64,000 bases of DNA, taken from Chimonanthus salicifolius (taxonomy: Eukaryota > Streptophyta > Magnoliopsida > Laurales > Calycanthaceae). The stretch spans positions 88,911,383 through 88,975,382 of the forward strand of contig CM023532.1 of NCBI GenBank assembly GCA_013350335.1. Direction: 5' to 3'. Position 1 is the stretch's first letter, and every line of letters starts with the position of its first letter. Below are positions 1 through 10,893 of the stretch, piece after piece. The notes beneath the pieces were generated by a model that was given only the letters and a program-made list of their open reading frames with translations, searched no databases and was not told the origin of the DNA. The position numbers and the translations under genes were made by a program.

Positions 1-3000
1 TAATTTAAAACACCATTACATATCCATCGCTTACAAAAAGGTAGGAATCCTACCGAATACCGTGTCGCGTTCCGTTACGTTTTCCGCTCGTTAATCCGGT
101 CGCCGATCGCTTACCGTTTGCGACATCCGATACCTTATTACATTTACCGAATTAGTCCATACGTCATCCATAATTAAGTCCCTAACTTTGCCCATTATCC
201 ATTGGTTTTAGACTCATACATAAATCCGATTTTTGGCCAAATTTAAAATTCCGATTTGCGAGCCTAAAACACAGCATCTATCTGTTTCATTTAAATCATT
301 CGTCATATCCGATTCCATGTCTAATCCCCATAGGGTTCGGCCATGTACTATGGCCGAATCTATGGTTTTTTCAATGTGGCACTTATTTACCGTTTTGCCA
401 TCCTTTCCTCCATGGTTAATCATCCATTCATTTATGTGCATTCTAAGTCCAAGATTCATTCATACTTAGGCCCCTTCAATCATGACCTAGCATCATAAAA
501 TCAGCCACCTAATATTTAATTTTTGAAAAACATTTACTCCCACACCTAATTCCATATTTTGGCCTAAGGTGTGGCCCACATATCATTTTTATAAATCCAT
601 CAAAATCTAGTATTCTTCTACATTATTTTCCATTTATTAAATCCACTAATCACTATCACTACCCTAAGGTTCACCTTTTTGGATACCATTTTCAAAAACT
701 AGGTTTTGTCCCAAATAATCCAATTTAAAATCAATACTCCTCATTCATTTTGGCCCTAAAAAAATATCATACACTTTGTAAATCCATTTAAGTTTCATCA
801 TTAACTTAACCTAATTTCCATTTCGTTTAACCACATATATAAACCATACTTAGCCCATGAATGACCTAAAGACATGGGTCATGGTGCATGGCCGAACCCA
901 TGATGTCTTTCCCTCATTTTTATCTTGGATTTTTAATTACATTTAAAATCCACTTCTACCACCCATCATTTCCTCATTACCTCCATAATTCAAAATTATT
1001 TACTCCACCACTTCCATCTTTCTATTCTTATAAAAATAATTAACCATCACCATAGTTCCATAAAAATTCTAACACATCATTCATGGACTTCATCATAAAA
1101 CTTTTTCCAAAAATTTGCTTACATTTAACCCTTGAAACCCTAACCATTCTCCATCATTTTCCAACCTTAAAAACCATCATTTAAGAAGCCTAACCCTCAT
1201 AATCACTAACCATGGGGTTCGGCCACCTTGTATGGCCGAACCCTATGGTCCATGATTTCTTTAAAATATCATATTTCCAATATTTTGAGGCCACTTAAAA
1301 TCATCGACATACCTCATAGTTTTTTTTTTCTTATTTAACACCTTTAAAACTTACCAACTTTTCAATCATTTTAAAATCTTGAACTCCTCATAAAAATCAT
1401 TAAGCATTCTCCAACATTCTAAACCATATAATCTCAATTAAATTACCCATCATTCACCATGGGGTTCGGCCATGCTACATAGCCGAACCCTATGGTCATC
1501 CATTCATTTAATCTTTCTCTCTTTAAGTTTATCCATTTCTTAATCTTCCATTGATGGATCTTAGATCCAAGGCCCATGATGTTTTTGGCCATTATCTAGT
1601 AAATGGATTCCCTTTTTAACCATAAACAAAAATCCAAACTCTTGTTTAGAAATACTTACGGATCCGACGGCTCCTCCGGTCTTTGTCGCTCCCGTCAATT
1701 TCCTTAGCCTCTTCTCTCCTTCTTCTTGGTCTTTGATCGGCTAGATGACCTTGATCAATGGTGGGACATGTTTGGATCGGTTAAGGTAGAGCTAGGTTTG
1801 GGAGAGGGGAAGAGGGGAAGATGGTGGAAAACAAGATCTTAGCCTTTGATCTTGAGTGGATGGACCAAGACTTGCTCTCTCCTTCTCTTTTTTTCTTTTT
1901 TTCTTCTAAGTTCTCTTCTCTTCTCCTTTGCAAGGTGAGTACCGTTTTTTCTTGTGTGTGTGGGGAGATAGAGTGGAGTTGGTTAGCTTGGAAATGGGAT
2001 GGAGGTGGTTGGAGTAGCATTCACTCAAACATTAATTTCTTCACCAACCACGCATGGGTTAGCTTGACTTGGGTGGTGGTGGTTGAGACCCAACCACCAA
2101 GCATGGCTCCCATGTCCTCTTTGACTTGTTTATGTTGACCCTAATTAATCAACCTAATTAATTAAGTTAAGTCCTCACTTAGGTTAATTAATTTCTATCC
2201 AATTTAATTCCATCAAATTATCTATCTAATAAATCCAACCATGGTTGACCAAGTCAACCATGGTGGACGGCCCCCACATGTACCTACCCCACCCGCCACC
2301 TCACTTGATGAGGTGGAGGTGGGCCCCACTTGGCCATGTTATTTTAATTCCATTAATTTTAACTTAGGTAATTTCACCATAATTTTAATCAATTTAATTT
2401 ACTATAATCCACCTTAGTCATTCCTAAATTTATCCATGGTTGATCAAGTCAACCATGATGGTTGGTCCCACTGTTTCCTTGGTCCACACGCCACCTCAAT
2501 GGGTGAGGTGGAGGTGGGCCCCATTTGGCCATATCACTTAATCTTGATACATCTTAACTTAGATAATTTTATAATTATCTAATCCATTTAATTTATCTTA
2601 ATTGGATTACCATTGGGCCCATGGCCCAATTATATTTTGTCTTTCCATTTATTTTAGGGCTTACCTACTTTGGCCCATTGGGTCCCCTATGGCCCTTTGA
2701 CCCAAATCGACTATCTTGACCCAATTACTTACCATTGACCCATTAATTGTATTAATTCCCATTCATGGTTTATTGGGTAAACATTGGGCCCATGGCCCAA
2801 TTAAATTCCCTCCTTTTCCACTTACCTTAAGGTTTGAACCGATTTTGATCCATTAGGCCCCACATGGCTATCGGGCCCGCTTTGACCATCGTTGACCCGA
2901 TTAGTCCTCATTGACCCATTAAATGGATTTTATCCAATCCATGGCCCAATTGGGCCATCCTTGGGCCATTGTCCCAAAATTTGATCCACTTGGCATTTTA

Positions 3001-3070
3001 TTATATCAAGCTTCAAATTAACATGAATAAATGCCAATATATATATTTATCAAAAATTCGGGTTATTACA
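1..3070 (-). mobile_element. LTR, family B, partial (cut by window edge)
   Basis: Minus-oriented LTR whose sense-strand start lies at 3070: the plus strand reads GGGTTATTACA there, the complement of the TGTAATARCCC start of other family B copies. It continues past the left window edge. It contains hairpin repeats near 333-360, 862-900 (eroded), 1214-1243 and 1461-1490, and a 5' splice-site-like GTAAGT on the minus strand at 1659, preceded in sense by the GGAG-GAGTCG-like context. Positions 1781-2138 hold a pyrimidine/purine-skewed leader part. The rest (2140-3070) is AT-rich U3 with repeated GTTGACC / TTGGGCC words. The flank TTCAT at 3071-3075 would be one TSD copy; the other is outside the window. 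No protein-coding content is credible. Confidence 0.8.
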
Positions 3071-4705
3071 TTCATGGGTTTCGGCCATCCCAGGTGGCCG
3101 AACCCTATGTCCATGATTTGGTCCTCTTAAACACATATTTTATGTCTTATTAAAACATGTAAAAATCAGCATAATATTACCGGGTTTTTACCTTTCAAAA
3201 ACCATCCAAAAACCAACACAATTTCATGGGGTTCGGCCATCCAAGGTGGCTGAACCCAAGGATCCATTTTATCAATTTATACCACCTTTACCCAAGGTTT
3301 AGACCCTTGATGCATTTGGCCATTCCATGGCTAAATCATAACATCCAAATCCAAGATTTAAAATCCTTTATCTTGCATCTTAAACACATATAATTCTTCA
3401 TCATTTTTGCATGGTTTTTAGCCTCCAAAAACCATCAAAATACCCAAATAAATCTCATGGGGTTCGGCTATCCAAAGTGGCCGAACCCAATGATATCTTT
3501 TTACCACTTAAAACAACCTTTAACCAAGGCTTAGGTCCTTGATAAAATCAGCCATTCCATGGCCAATTCATGTTCCACTTAATCTAACTTATTAAACAAA
3601 ATTGTATGGAATTCTTACCAATTTCCTTTGCCTTTTGCTCCTTGCCTTCTTCCCTCTTGTTTCCTTCCTTCTTCCTTAGCTTCTAGCCGAATTAGTGCTT
3701 GATCTATGGTGAAAAACACCAATAGCTGGTTCGGCCAAAGAGAGGTGTTCTTGAGAGAGGGAGAGAGATGAGAATTCTAGGGTTTTGGCAATGTGAATTC
3801 GGCCATGTGATGGTGTTCATTCCTTTTGTTAAACAGCCCCACTTCTTCTCATTAATCCTCATCAATACTTGATCAAACCAAAGGGTCACTTGGCACAACC
3901 AAGACACCCCTTGGCATCAACCAATGCAACCTTTGGCAACCCCATGTATCTCATCCAATCCCGATACTTTCATTTAACACTTTGCATGGAAGCCCACACC
4001 ACAAGTCCCCAACGTGTGGGACTTGTCTTGTGTGGCTTGAGACCCATGCACCTCTTCATCTCCCCCTTTAACTCACTGAATTTACAGCCCCTTTGATTTC
4101 CATTTTAACTCACCCAACTCACAAGCCCAACTCACCACATTAAATGACACTCATTTTATGCACTTGAGTTAACTTATTTCTTAATTCAAAACCAACTCAA
4201 TTCAGTCCCACTCAACCTGATTTAACTCACAATTGAGCTCATTTGAGGGCCCACACGGTCAGCCATGGTCAACATGGTCAGCCCGACCCATTGGGTCCCA
4301 ACTTAGGCCGTTGACCCAATTGGCGCCATGACCCAATTATGGGTGGTTTAGCCATCTTAGGTGTGGTTTTCATGTGTGCATCAAGTCTACCCATTTATGC
4401 TCCACTTAATTTCCAATCAAATCAGCTTAACCCCATTAAATTTGGGCTCACCCAATGGTCAATTAAGTCCACCATGACCCATTGGGTCCTTTGACCCAAT
4501 TAGCCATTTTGACCCAATTTGATGTTCATTACCCATCCAATCAAATTTGACACTTATAGTATGCTCATAGGGTCTTAATTTGAACAATGCCCCCCCCCCC
4601 CACCCACCCCCCCCCTATTTCCTTATTTACAATCACATTTATTGAATTCACCAATCCAAGGGCATTTTCGTAATTATTCCAATCATTGAGAAATTGGGTG
4701 TTACA
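3071..4705 (-). mobile_element. LTR, family C, partial
   Basis: Minus-oriented LTR piece ending in GGGTGTTACA at 4705. Its sense start TGTAACACCC followed by AATTTCTCAATG matches the start of the plus copy at 38031. It holds three hairpin repeats (3075-3104, 3228-3257, 3459-3488) and a GTAAG donor-like site on the minus strand at 3618. A C-rich tract lies at about 4590-4615. The left part of this LTR is separated from it by the family B LTR that ends at 3070, so family B inserted into family C here. Flank GTCCT at 4706-4710 is a possible TSD half. Confidence 0.78.
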
Positions 4706-5886
4706 GTCCTCGACCGCCGGAGCGTAATGGGGAAGTCCTCCAAGCAACCAAACTCATATCATCATAAACATATACGCATATAAACAACCCCTCCATCTCA
4801 ATACCCAACGGCACGTTATCCGTTGTGGGTTAACTCCCATGCAAGTACATCATATCATGGTCAAGTCTAATAATGCAGTCATGTTCTGATATAATTAATC
4901 AAGATCAGCAACACATGCATCGTGTGCAACAAAAGCATATAACAGGTCATCCAAACATATACATCCATCCTCATCATGATCATGTTCTCATATTATAGAT
5001 AATTATACAACATTTTATCAATATTTTTTAAGTATCATGCTCAAAACCCAACGTACATCTCATTCCCATCATAAATTCACATACACATTGTGATAGAACA
5101 CAAACATATCATCAACAATTTTCGAACATCATGTCCGTTATCCAACGCATATCTCACTCTCATCATAAATTCAATCCCATGTAGTAATTAAACAAACAAC
5201 ATGTTACCCCCAAGTTTCCACGTTCAAAAGTTATCCATCCAATTACAATTATCCATTAATTGCATATAGTTGACATGAGTGCACCCGAACGGGTCCCTTG
5301 CCACATTTTCATTTCAAACGTTTCCTTACCGAGTGGTTGATAAACGAAGGGCCCCATTCAAGTCACTACATGTTCAAGGTTAAAGGTTAAAATAGATGCG
5401 AATTTATGCTAAAACAGTGATAAGTTCCCTCACAAGTGTGTGTGGAGTCGAAAGTCCGAAGAGAGAAGCAGCTTGATGGGTTGAAGGAGCTTAATCTGTT
5501 GAAACAAGGAAAAAAAAAGTGAATAAGGCAAAATGGGCTAAAAAGAATCCAGACTGAAAACGGGCCTAAAACTGTTCTGGGCCCAAAACGGGTCTAACTG
5601 GGCCGGGCAAAAAAAGGGCTTATAAATGGGTCGAGCCTAAAAACGGGGGTCTAAGGGCTGGTTGGGCTGTTGGGTCAGGTACAACTCAAGCCCAAAGATT
5701 GGGTTAGCTCAGAAGTTTAACTGAGCTGACTCGGGATCGACCGAGTCAACCTAGTTACCCAAATGAGTTTAGAAAGGGAGGAAAGAAATGAAAAAAAAAA
5801 TCCAGGAAAAAAAATCGAGGAAAGTAAATCAGAAAGAAAAAGAAAGGGAAAAGAAAAGGATGACGAATCAGGGAAGAATAAGAAAT

Positions 5887-5892
5887 ACCTGG
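5887..5892 (-). promoter_or_regulatory. Putative 5' splice site in family F LTR
   Basis: On the minus strand a CAG|GTATTT context follows a pyrimidine-rich leader, in the same relative place as the donor-like sites of families B and C. The assignment is inferred from position and consensus only. Confidence 0.35.
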
Positions 5893-6188
5893 AATCCGAC
5901 AGGGATGACGGAGCTTAGGCCACTGCCGGCAGCGGGAGAGGAACACCGAGCTCCAAAAGATCAGAGGGAGAGAAAGAATACCGACGCTAGAATAGGCGGA
6001 GGAGGATGCAAGGCGGCAGCGGAAGGGATGAGGGTTTCTCAGCACCGACATAGGGACGGAAGGGGAAAGGTTAGAGAAAGAGATCTGAAGAGGGAAAGGG
6101 ATGAAAACGAGAGAGAAGGATAGAAAAAGGGAAAGAGAAGGAGCCGAGAGAGAGGGTTTAACTGGGAGGGACAAAGGGGAGAGGCACA

Positions 6189-6217
6189 GGCACTGTAGCA
6201 GTTGCGGCTACAGTGCC
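6189..6217. repeat. Perfect 11-bp stem-loop in family F LTR
   Basis: Arms GGCACTGTAGC (6189-6199) and GCTACAGTGCC (6207-6217) are perfect complements around a 7-nt loop. It sits in the leader-proximal part of the family F LTR and is unrelated in sequence to the GGGTTCGGCCAT hairpins. Function unknown. Confidence 0.75.
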
Positions 6218-6287
6218 ACGAAAAGGGAAGGGAGGTTTTTAAGGGTTAGGGTTTGGATAATAGGGTTTAGAGTTTGTCTTTTTTTTT

Positions 6288-6323
6288 TTAAATAAATAAA
6301 TAAATAAATAAAATAAATAAAAG
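6288..6323. repeat. AAAT microsatellite
   Basis: A run of AAAT units, one of them with an extra A, following an oligo-T tract. It lies in the U3-like part of the family F LTR and is a simple repeat with no coding meaning. Confidence 0.9.
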
Positions 6324-6634
6324 TAAATACCAAGGTTTTAAAATAATTTATTTTCAAAAGAAAAAGAAATATAATGAAACCAAAAACCCGAAAAAATCTC
6401 GAGTGCCAAACGTCGAGTGAGAAAAAGTGTGATTTTCAACATTTTTTTTATGACAATTTATATAATATTATGAAATTACCAAAAATGTCCTTCGAGCTTC
6501 TAAGCTCGAAATCAAGTAATCTAGGACCTACCACGGAGCCCACACACTCCCCACAGCCACCAAAACACGAAAAACAACCCGAAGATCCACAAAATTCTCT
6601 AAGACCCAAAGAAATGTCAGGTCGGGTCATTACA

Positions 6635-6767
6635 GTTTTGTGATAGCATTCTTTCCCAAGTCTTTCATTTCCATAGTCTTTGCACTTTCCGAATGGCATT
6701 TGTTTCCCTCAACGTTGTGATCGCATCAATCCCTCATCTTCCCTATTCCCTCTCATTTGTGATCACT
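6635..6767. other. Unassigned 133-bp spacer
   Basis: This lies between the family F LTR end and a TGTCACGCCC start. It is rich in short CTTTC/CATTT words and shows no ORF, LTR motif or repeat that I recognise. It may be the target sequence of the family F element or a scrap of its internal region. Confidence 0.4.
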
Positions 6768-7090
6768 TGTCACGCCCGCCCTGCCCCACCTGGCCATGTG
6801 GGCCCAGAAGACAATAATTTTTTTTATTACACATAGAGAAAAGCTTATGGGCTTCTTTTGTTTCCTCATTCTATCGTGTGTTCAATTTTTCAATTGTAAA
6901 ATGTCACACATTCTCTTCTCATGTGGATCCAATTATACATATATAACATTCATACATGGACATATACACAACATTAAATTGCACAAAGAAAATGGAGTGA
7001 TTTTATTACACGTCTAGGGACTTCACACAGGATGCAATATTATTTCATAATAATAAGAGTTTGGTCCAGCAAAATATAACATAAAATCTC
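6768..7090 (-). mobile_element. LTR-like fragment starting TGTCACGCCCG
   Basis: TGTCACGCCCGCCC at 6768 resembles the complement of an LTR 3' end (GGGCGGGCGTGACA in sense). It differs from the TGTAACGCCCC terminus of the adjacent element's own 5' LTR at 9636, so it is probably not that element's 3' LTR. The fragment joins abruptly to reverse transcriptase sequence near 7090, with no polypurine tract visible. It is best read as a truncated piece of another LTR brought next to pol by deletion or insertion. Confidence 0.4.
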
Positions 7091-7407
7091 CCTCCTAACA
7101 TGGAATCCCTAAGTTGATCGAATAGATCATCAATCCTGGGTAGAGGGTACTTGTTCCTGACCATCAGCTGGTTCAATTTTCTGTAATCCACACACATCTG
7201 AAGGGTACCGCCCTTCTTCTTCACAAATAATACCAGGGCTCCCCATGCTGATGTGTTGTTCCGGATGAATCCCAGTCTGAGCAATTCATCAATCTGCTTC
7301 TTTAGATCGGACATCTCAGCTGGGGCCATCCTGTAATGTGGCAATGACATTGGAGCAGTGCCAGGATACAGCTTGGTCTCAAAATCAATCTCCCTCTTGG
7401 GTGGCAA
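7091..7407 (-). pseudogene. pol: Tekay-like reverse transcriptase, N-terminal remnant
   Basis: Minus-strand reading frame matching the start of Ty3/gypsy chromovirus RT. It has the PHYRMAPAE entry motif, the [10 protein letters not shown] segment, [25 protein letters not shown] and the [15 protein letters not shown] block. It then loses homology near 7095, before the catalytic YxDD box, and runs into the unrelated TGTCACG fragment. It is out of frame with the protease just upstream (overlap around 7385-7407), so at least one frameshift separates them. RT would copy genomic RNA into DNA in the virus-like particle; this copy cannot be active. Confidence 0.92.
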
Positions 7408-7909
7408 GCCAAGGAGCTCTGTCGGAAATATCTTCCGCGTAGTCTGTCACTACCGCCGGAAGCTCAGCCACCGGTGCCTTATCTAATCTGATGCTGTTCA
7501 ACACCAGGTGGTTCAGCTCTTCATGCAGCTTTCTAATCATAGGGATGCTTTGTCTGTCAGCATGCACCACACACCGCTTTCCCTCGGGTGACCAAAATAT
7601 CACCCTGCGGAGGTGGCATTCAATGTTGGCCTGAAAGCTAGCCAACCAGTCCATGCCAAAGATAATGTCGTGCTCAGTCATATCGAGTACCAGATAGTTG
7701 AACTCAAATCTGAATCCAGTGAGTTCAGTGCTCATTGCTGTGCATATAAGTCCCAATGATGTGTCTCCGACGGGGGATACAATAGTAAGTGATGTGGACA
7801 ATTTTTGTACTAATGTGCCGGTAGTAGATATGAATGTAGCAGATACAAATGAGTGGGATGCTCTAGAGTCAAATAATGCAAAGGCATAGGAACTACCAAC
7901 TACGGCCAT
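7385..7909 (-). pseudogene. pol: Tekay-like retropepsin and linker, degenerate
   Basis: About 174 codons on the minus strand with the aspartic protease signature ALFDSRASHSFVS (normally DSGAS in this family, so the flap-side Gly is Arg here), then the IIFGMDWLASF block typical of chromovirus proteases. The catalytic Asp is kept but the Gly-to-Arg change beside it would probably abolish activity. Retropepsin processes the Gag-Pol polyprotein. The frame ends where RT continues in another frame. It lies in the expected order gag - knuckle - protease - RT. Confidence 0.9.
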
Positions 7910-8081
7910 ACCTTAAATTACGGAGTGATCCACTGCTGTTGGAGGAGCTAAGGTATACAGCCGTCCAGATCCCGTAGGGTTAGGTGCCGATCTCGCCTGG
8001 TTATATGCCCTGGTTCCTCATGAATGAGCTGGTTTGGCTGGAGGGCAGAAGGAACCCCTACAGTGAGTGAGTCTGTTGTTC

Positions 8082-8129
8082 TGTGGACATTCCCTCTTGA
8101 AGTGGCCCTGTTGGCTACACTGGTAATAG
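8082..8129 (-). pseudogene. gag: Gag zinc knuckle with first Cys lost
   Basis: The minus strand reads YYQCSQQGHFKRECPQ. The family motif is C-x2-C-x4-H-x4-C; here the first Cys codon is TAT (Tyr), while the second Cys, the His and the last Cys remain. The knuckle binds genomic RNA for packaging. It is out of frame with the gag segment just upstream, showing a further frameshift between about 8134 and 8129. Confidence 0.85.
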
Positions 8130-8133
8130 GTGT

Positions 8134-9095
8134 TCACACCTCGGGGGACTTGAGAGACTGATGCTGATGGGGAGGGTTGGTTGGGACGAAAGCCCCCCGT
8201 TGACCCAGTGGAAGGTGAGGGTCTCCCAAGGTTAGGTCAGAACCTCTTGTTGGGGCGAAATGAACTTCCCCCACTCTGACCTCGGCGGTTGTCCACAAAC
8301 TGCGCTGTCTCGACCATTCCTGCTCTGCTATAGTGGCCCTGCTGACCACCTCTGCCAGTGTAGGTGCCTTGAAGATGGTCACCTTGGCCCTAATGCTTGG
8401 TCGAAGGCCCTGCTCAAACTTGCGGGCCCTTCGGTACTCCTTGTCCACCATATATAAGGCATAGTAAGACAGGCGGTGGAACTTCTGGTGGTATTCTGCC
8501 ACTGTCATGGTGCCTTGCACCAAAGATAGGAACGCTTGGGTGTGGCGCTCCTTCTCCTCCTAGGGGAAGTAATGGTCCAAAAACATAGCTGAGAACTGCT
8601 CCCACGTCATCGCAGTCCTCTTTCCTTCTGGAATGAGCGCCCGTTGTTGCTGTATTACCTCCCACCATTTGCCAGCATCGTCTATTAGTTGTGAGGAAGC
8701 CAGCAATATCTTATCTTCATGACTCGAGATCTTTAGTAGGGTCAAGATCTGAGTAATTTTCCTCAGCCAGTTTTCTGCTCCGACAGGCCTTATTTCCCTT
8801 TAAAGTAAAGGGGGCACTGCTGTTGGAAATCCTTGACCATCCTTCAGCCATTTGCCTCACTGGTGGTTGCATTTCCATTCATGTGCAGTTGAAGAACAGA
8901 AGTGACCACCGCTTGGACCAGGTTTTGTAGCTCGGGAGGCACTACGGGTATGTTCACGCTATTTTGTTCCTCCTCTTGATGAGGTGGTTGTACCTCCTCT
9001 TCCTGATGAGGTTGCCGTACCTCTTCCTCTTGATGAGGTTACTGTACCTTTTCCTCCACACATGGATTTTGTCGGATTCTTCTCTTCGGAGGCAT
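8134..9095 (-). pseudogene. gag: Tekay-like gag, broken by stops and frameshifts
   Basis: Start ATG at 9095 (minus), context MPPKRRIRQNP, a usual start for chromovirus Gag. Then come three in-phase copies of a PHQEEEVQ-like unit (about 8975-9050), the capsid-like block with DDAGKWWEVIQQQ and FLDHYFP (8560-8745), a TAG stop right after FLDHYFP, and the continuation EKERHTQAFLSLVQGTMTVAEYHQKF through EYRRARKFEQGLRP (8134-8523). At least one frameshift lies near 8760-8850 as well. Gag forms the virus-like particle. Family gag runs uninterrupted into the knuckle; this copy cannot make it. Confidence 0.9.
8975..9056 (-). repeat. Three-copy ~27-bp minisatellite in gag N-terminus
   Basis: Three adjacent units built on CTCTTGATGAGG on the plus strand encode repeated PHQEEEVQ on the minus strand. 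The array stays in phase, so it arose while the frame was coding, or by slippage in multiples of three. The acidic linker sits before the capsid-like domain. Confidence 0.75.
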
Positions 9096-9635
9096 TTTCC
9101 TAAGTCATTGAAAACATTATTGACTTAGCTTCTTCGTAAAGTTTCGTGTTTACGTATTTTTTTTTTTGGGAAATTGCCAAATAAGCACACTTGGTTTTGG
9201 TGAAAAACTTCCTAAGTATCAAGTGTTTTTTTTCAATTTGGGGAAATCAGGGAAATGTCTCCTATTTTGCTATGTTTGATAAATCCATCCCTATTTCTCA
9301 ATTTGGGGAAAAAATTCGGATGTTTCTCATGTTCGGGGGAAATTTTCCTATGTATCAAATGTTGTTTCTCATTTTTGGGGAAGTATGCCCTATCTTGCTA
9401 CTTTGATAAATCCAATTTAGAGTGACTGTCCTTCCCTTGCTATCATTCCTTTTCGTCAAATGTTGCTCTCAGATTGAATGCTTCAGTCTGAGTTTAACGA
9501 AGTAAATTAATCCGGCCCCCGTGTAGCGGACTCTGGAGAGTCGGTTAGTTGGGATTCTTATCTGTCAGTGAGACATGATACCGTCTTAATCTTACTTCAA
9601 AAGATTCATTCTTCCGATTTCGCTCTGATACCAAC
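9096..9635 (-). other. 5' leader of the Tekay-like element
   Basis: Untranslated stretch between PBS and gag. In sense orientation it carries spaced copies of a TTTCCCC(A) word (plus strand TTGGGGAAAT near 9236, 9300, 9335 and 9375). The same kind of leader follows the PBS at 32195, and the first ~130 bp after the PBS (GAAATCGGAAGAATGAATC...) are near-identical in both. It probably holds packaging or dimerisation signals, by analogy with other LTR elements. Confidence 0.75.
9622..9633 (-). other. Primer-binding site, initiator tRNA-Met
   Basis: The minus strand reads TGGTATCAGAGC two bases after the LTR end (GGGGCGTTACA-GT). This is the complement of the 3' end of plant initiator tRNA-Met, the usual primer of plant Ty3/gypsy and copia elements. 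It fixes the 5' LTR boundary at 9636 and the element's orientation as minus. Confidence 0.95.
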
Positions 9636-10475
9636 TGTAACGCCCCGCCGTTTTTCACTATGCTGAAAATTAGAGTCTATTCTTTTTTTTTTTTGAAATA
9701 AAGAGAGAGAGAGCGTGTAACACCCCGGATTTCTAGTTAGGAATTTGTATGAAAATTGCCCATTTAATTTGTGAATTAATGGATATGGACCTTAGATGGG
9801 TAAGGTGTTGGGTCAATTGCCCAATTAAGACCCAATGGATGGTGGACATGGTTCAAATGGATTAAATGAGTGACATTTATTTAATTGGGTCAAAATTGTT
9901 AATTGGGTCAAAATGCCCAATTGGGACCCAATGAATCGTGGTTGACTTGGTTGACCACCAAGTGAGCTCAAGCTTACTTAATTGGGGCTGAATAAAGTTG
10001 GAAATGGAATTATGTAATTGAGTTGATCTTAAGTGAGTTAAGTGAGTTTAAAAGAATGAAAAATAATTGAGTTATGGTGAGTTGGATGGGAAGTTAATGG
10101 GACCTTCATCTTAAGTGAGTGGAGTGTGAAGATGAAGGGTTTTTGTTGTTATACAAACCAACTCAAGGCTACACGTTGGAATGGTGGGAGTTTCATCTCA
10201 TGGGATGAAACTCCAAAGGAAGCTTTAATGAGGGAGGTGAGGTGTTTTGTTGTTTCAAAAACCAACTCAAGGCTACACGTTGGAAACATGGGAGTTTCAT
10301 CTCATGGGATGAAACTCCAAATAAATCATTAATGAGGTGGTAAAAGGTTTTGGAGGTTACACAAAGGCTTACACGTTGGAGGGATGGGGCCAAGGGTCAA
10401 ACGGTGGAATGTTTCATTTCATGGATGAAACCTCCAAATGAAACATTAAGGAGGGAGGAAAAAAGGCATGGGAGT

Positions 10476-10481
10476 TATAAA
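10476..10481 (+). promoter_or_regulatory. TATA-box candidate of family C solo LTR
   Basis: GTTATAAAGG lies about 320 bp upstream of the donor-like site and just before the pyrimidine-rich leader. A similar spacing is seen in the minus LTR at 58895-62176 (TATATATAA near 61512-61519, donor at 61186). This is consensus-based only. Confidence 0.4.
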
Positions 10482-10893
10482 GGGGTGTCACCAAAGGACA
10501 CCACCTTGGCTGAATTTCATTAAACAAGAAAAGACTAAGGGGTTGTATCTTAGACTCTCTTCTCTCTCTCTCGCAAGCTTTCACTCAAGGCCGATTCCCT
10601 CTCAAGACAAGGACTTAGAGTTTTATCTCAAATTTTCTCTCTTTCTCCCTCTCTCAAACCTATACCTCTTGGCCGAACTACTCCAAGATATTTTATCAAG
10701 ATCAATCTCGGCCAAGAATCAAGAAGGAAGGAAGAAGAGGCTAAGGAAGGAAAGGAGCAAGAAGGAGTGAAAGAAACTGGAGGAGTCGCGGAATCAGTAA
10801 GTGCTCGATAAGATTGCATAAATAAGAAAAGATGGTAAAGGACAATGGCTGAACCCTAATTTTATTATGGTTAACGACTCTATGATGAACCAT

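Larger units (their letters stand above)
4706..6634 (-). mobile_element. LTR, family F (starts TGTAATGACCCG), partial
   Basis: Minus-oriented LTR part ending in CGGGTCATTACA at 6634, so its sense start is TGTAATGACCCG. It differs from families B and C and lacks their hairpin array. Seen inside it: a perfect 11-bp stem GGCACTGTAGC / GCTACAGTGCC at 6189-6217, an AAAT microsatellite at about 6288-6323, a purine-rich stretch at 5780-6170 (pyrimidine-rich in sense), and an AG|GTATTT donor-like site at about 5888 (minus). Positions 4706-5500 resemble the LTR downstream (R/U5) part, with no coding signal. Long open frames in 5755-6295 are low-complexity and not credible genes. Family assignment is by termini and architecture only. 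Confidence 0.65.

Noticed and set aside
5755..6174. Overlapping open frames on both strands (139 and 111 codons)
   Set aside because: Purine/pyrimidine-skewed sequence lacks stops on both strands; the predicted proteins are K/E/R- or F/S/P-rich with no motif.
6768..7090. 3' LTR of the Tekay-like element
   Set aside because: Its terminus TGTCACGCCCG differs from TGTAACGCCCC of the element's own 5' LTR at 9636, and the following sequence does not match that LTR.
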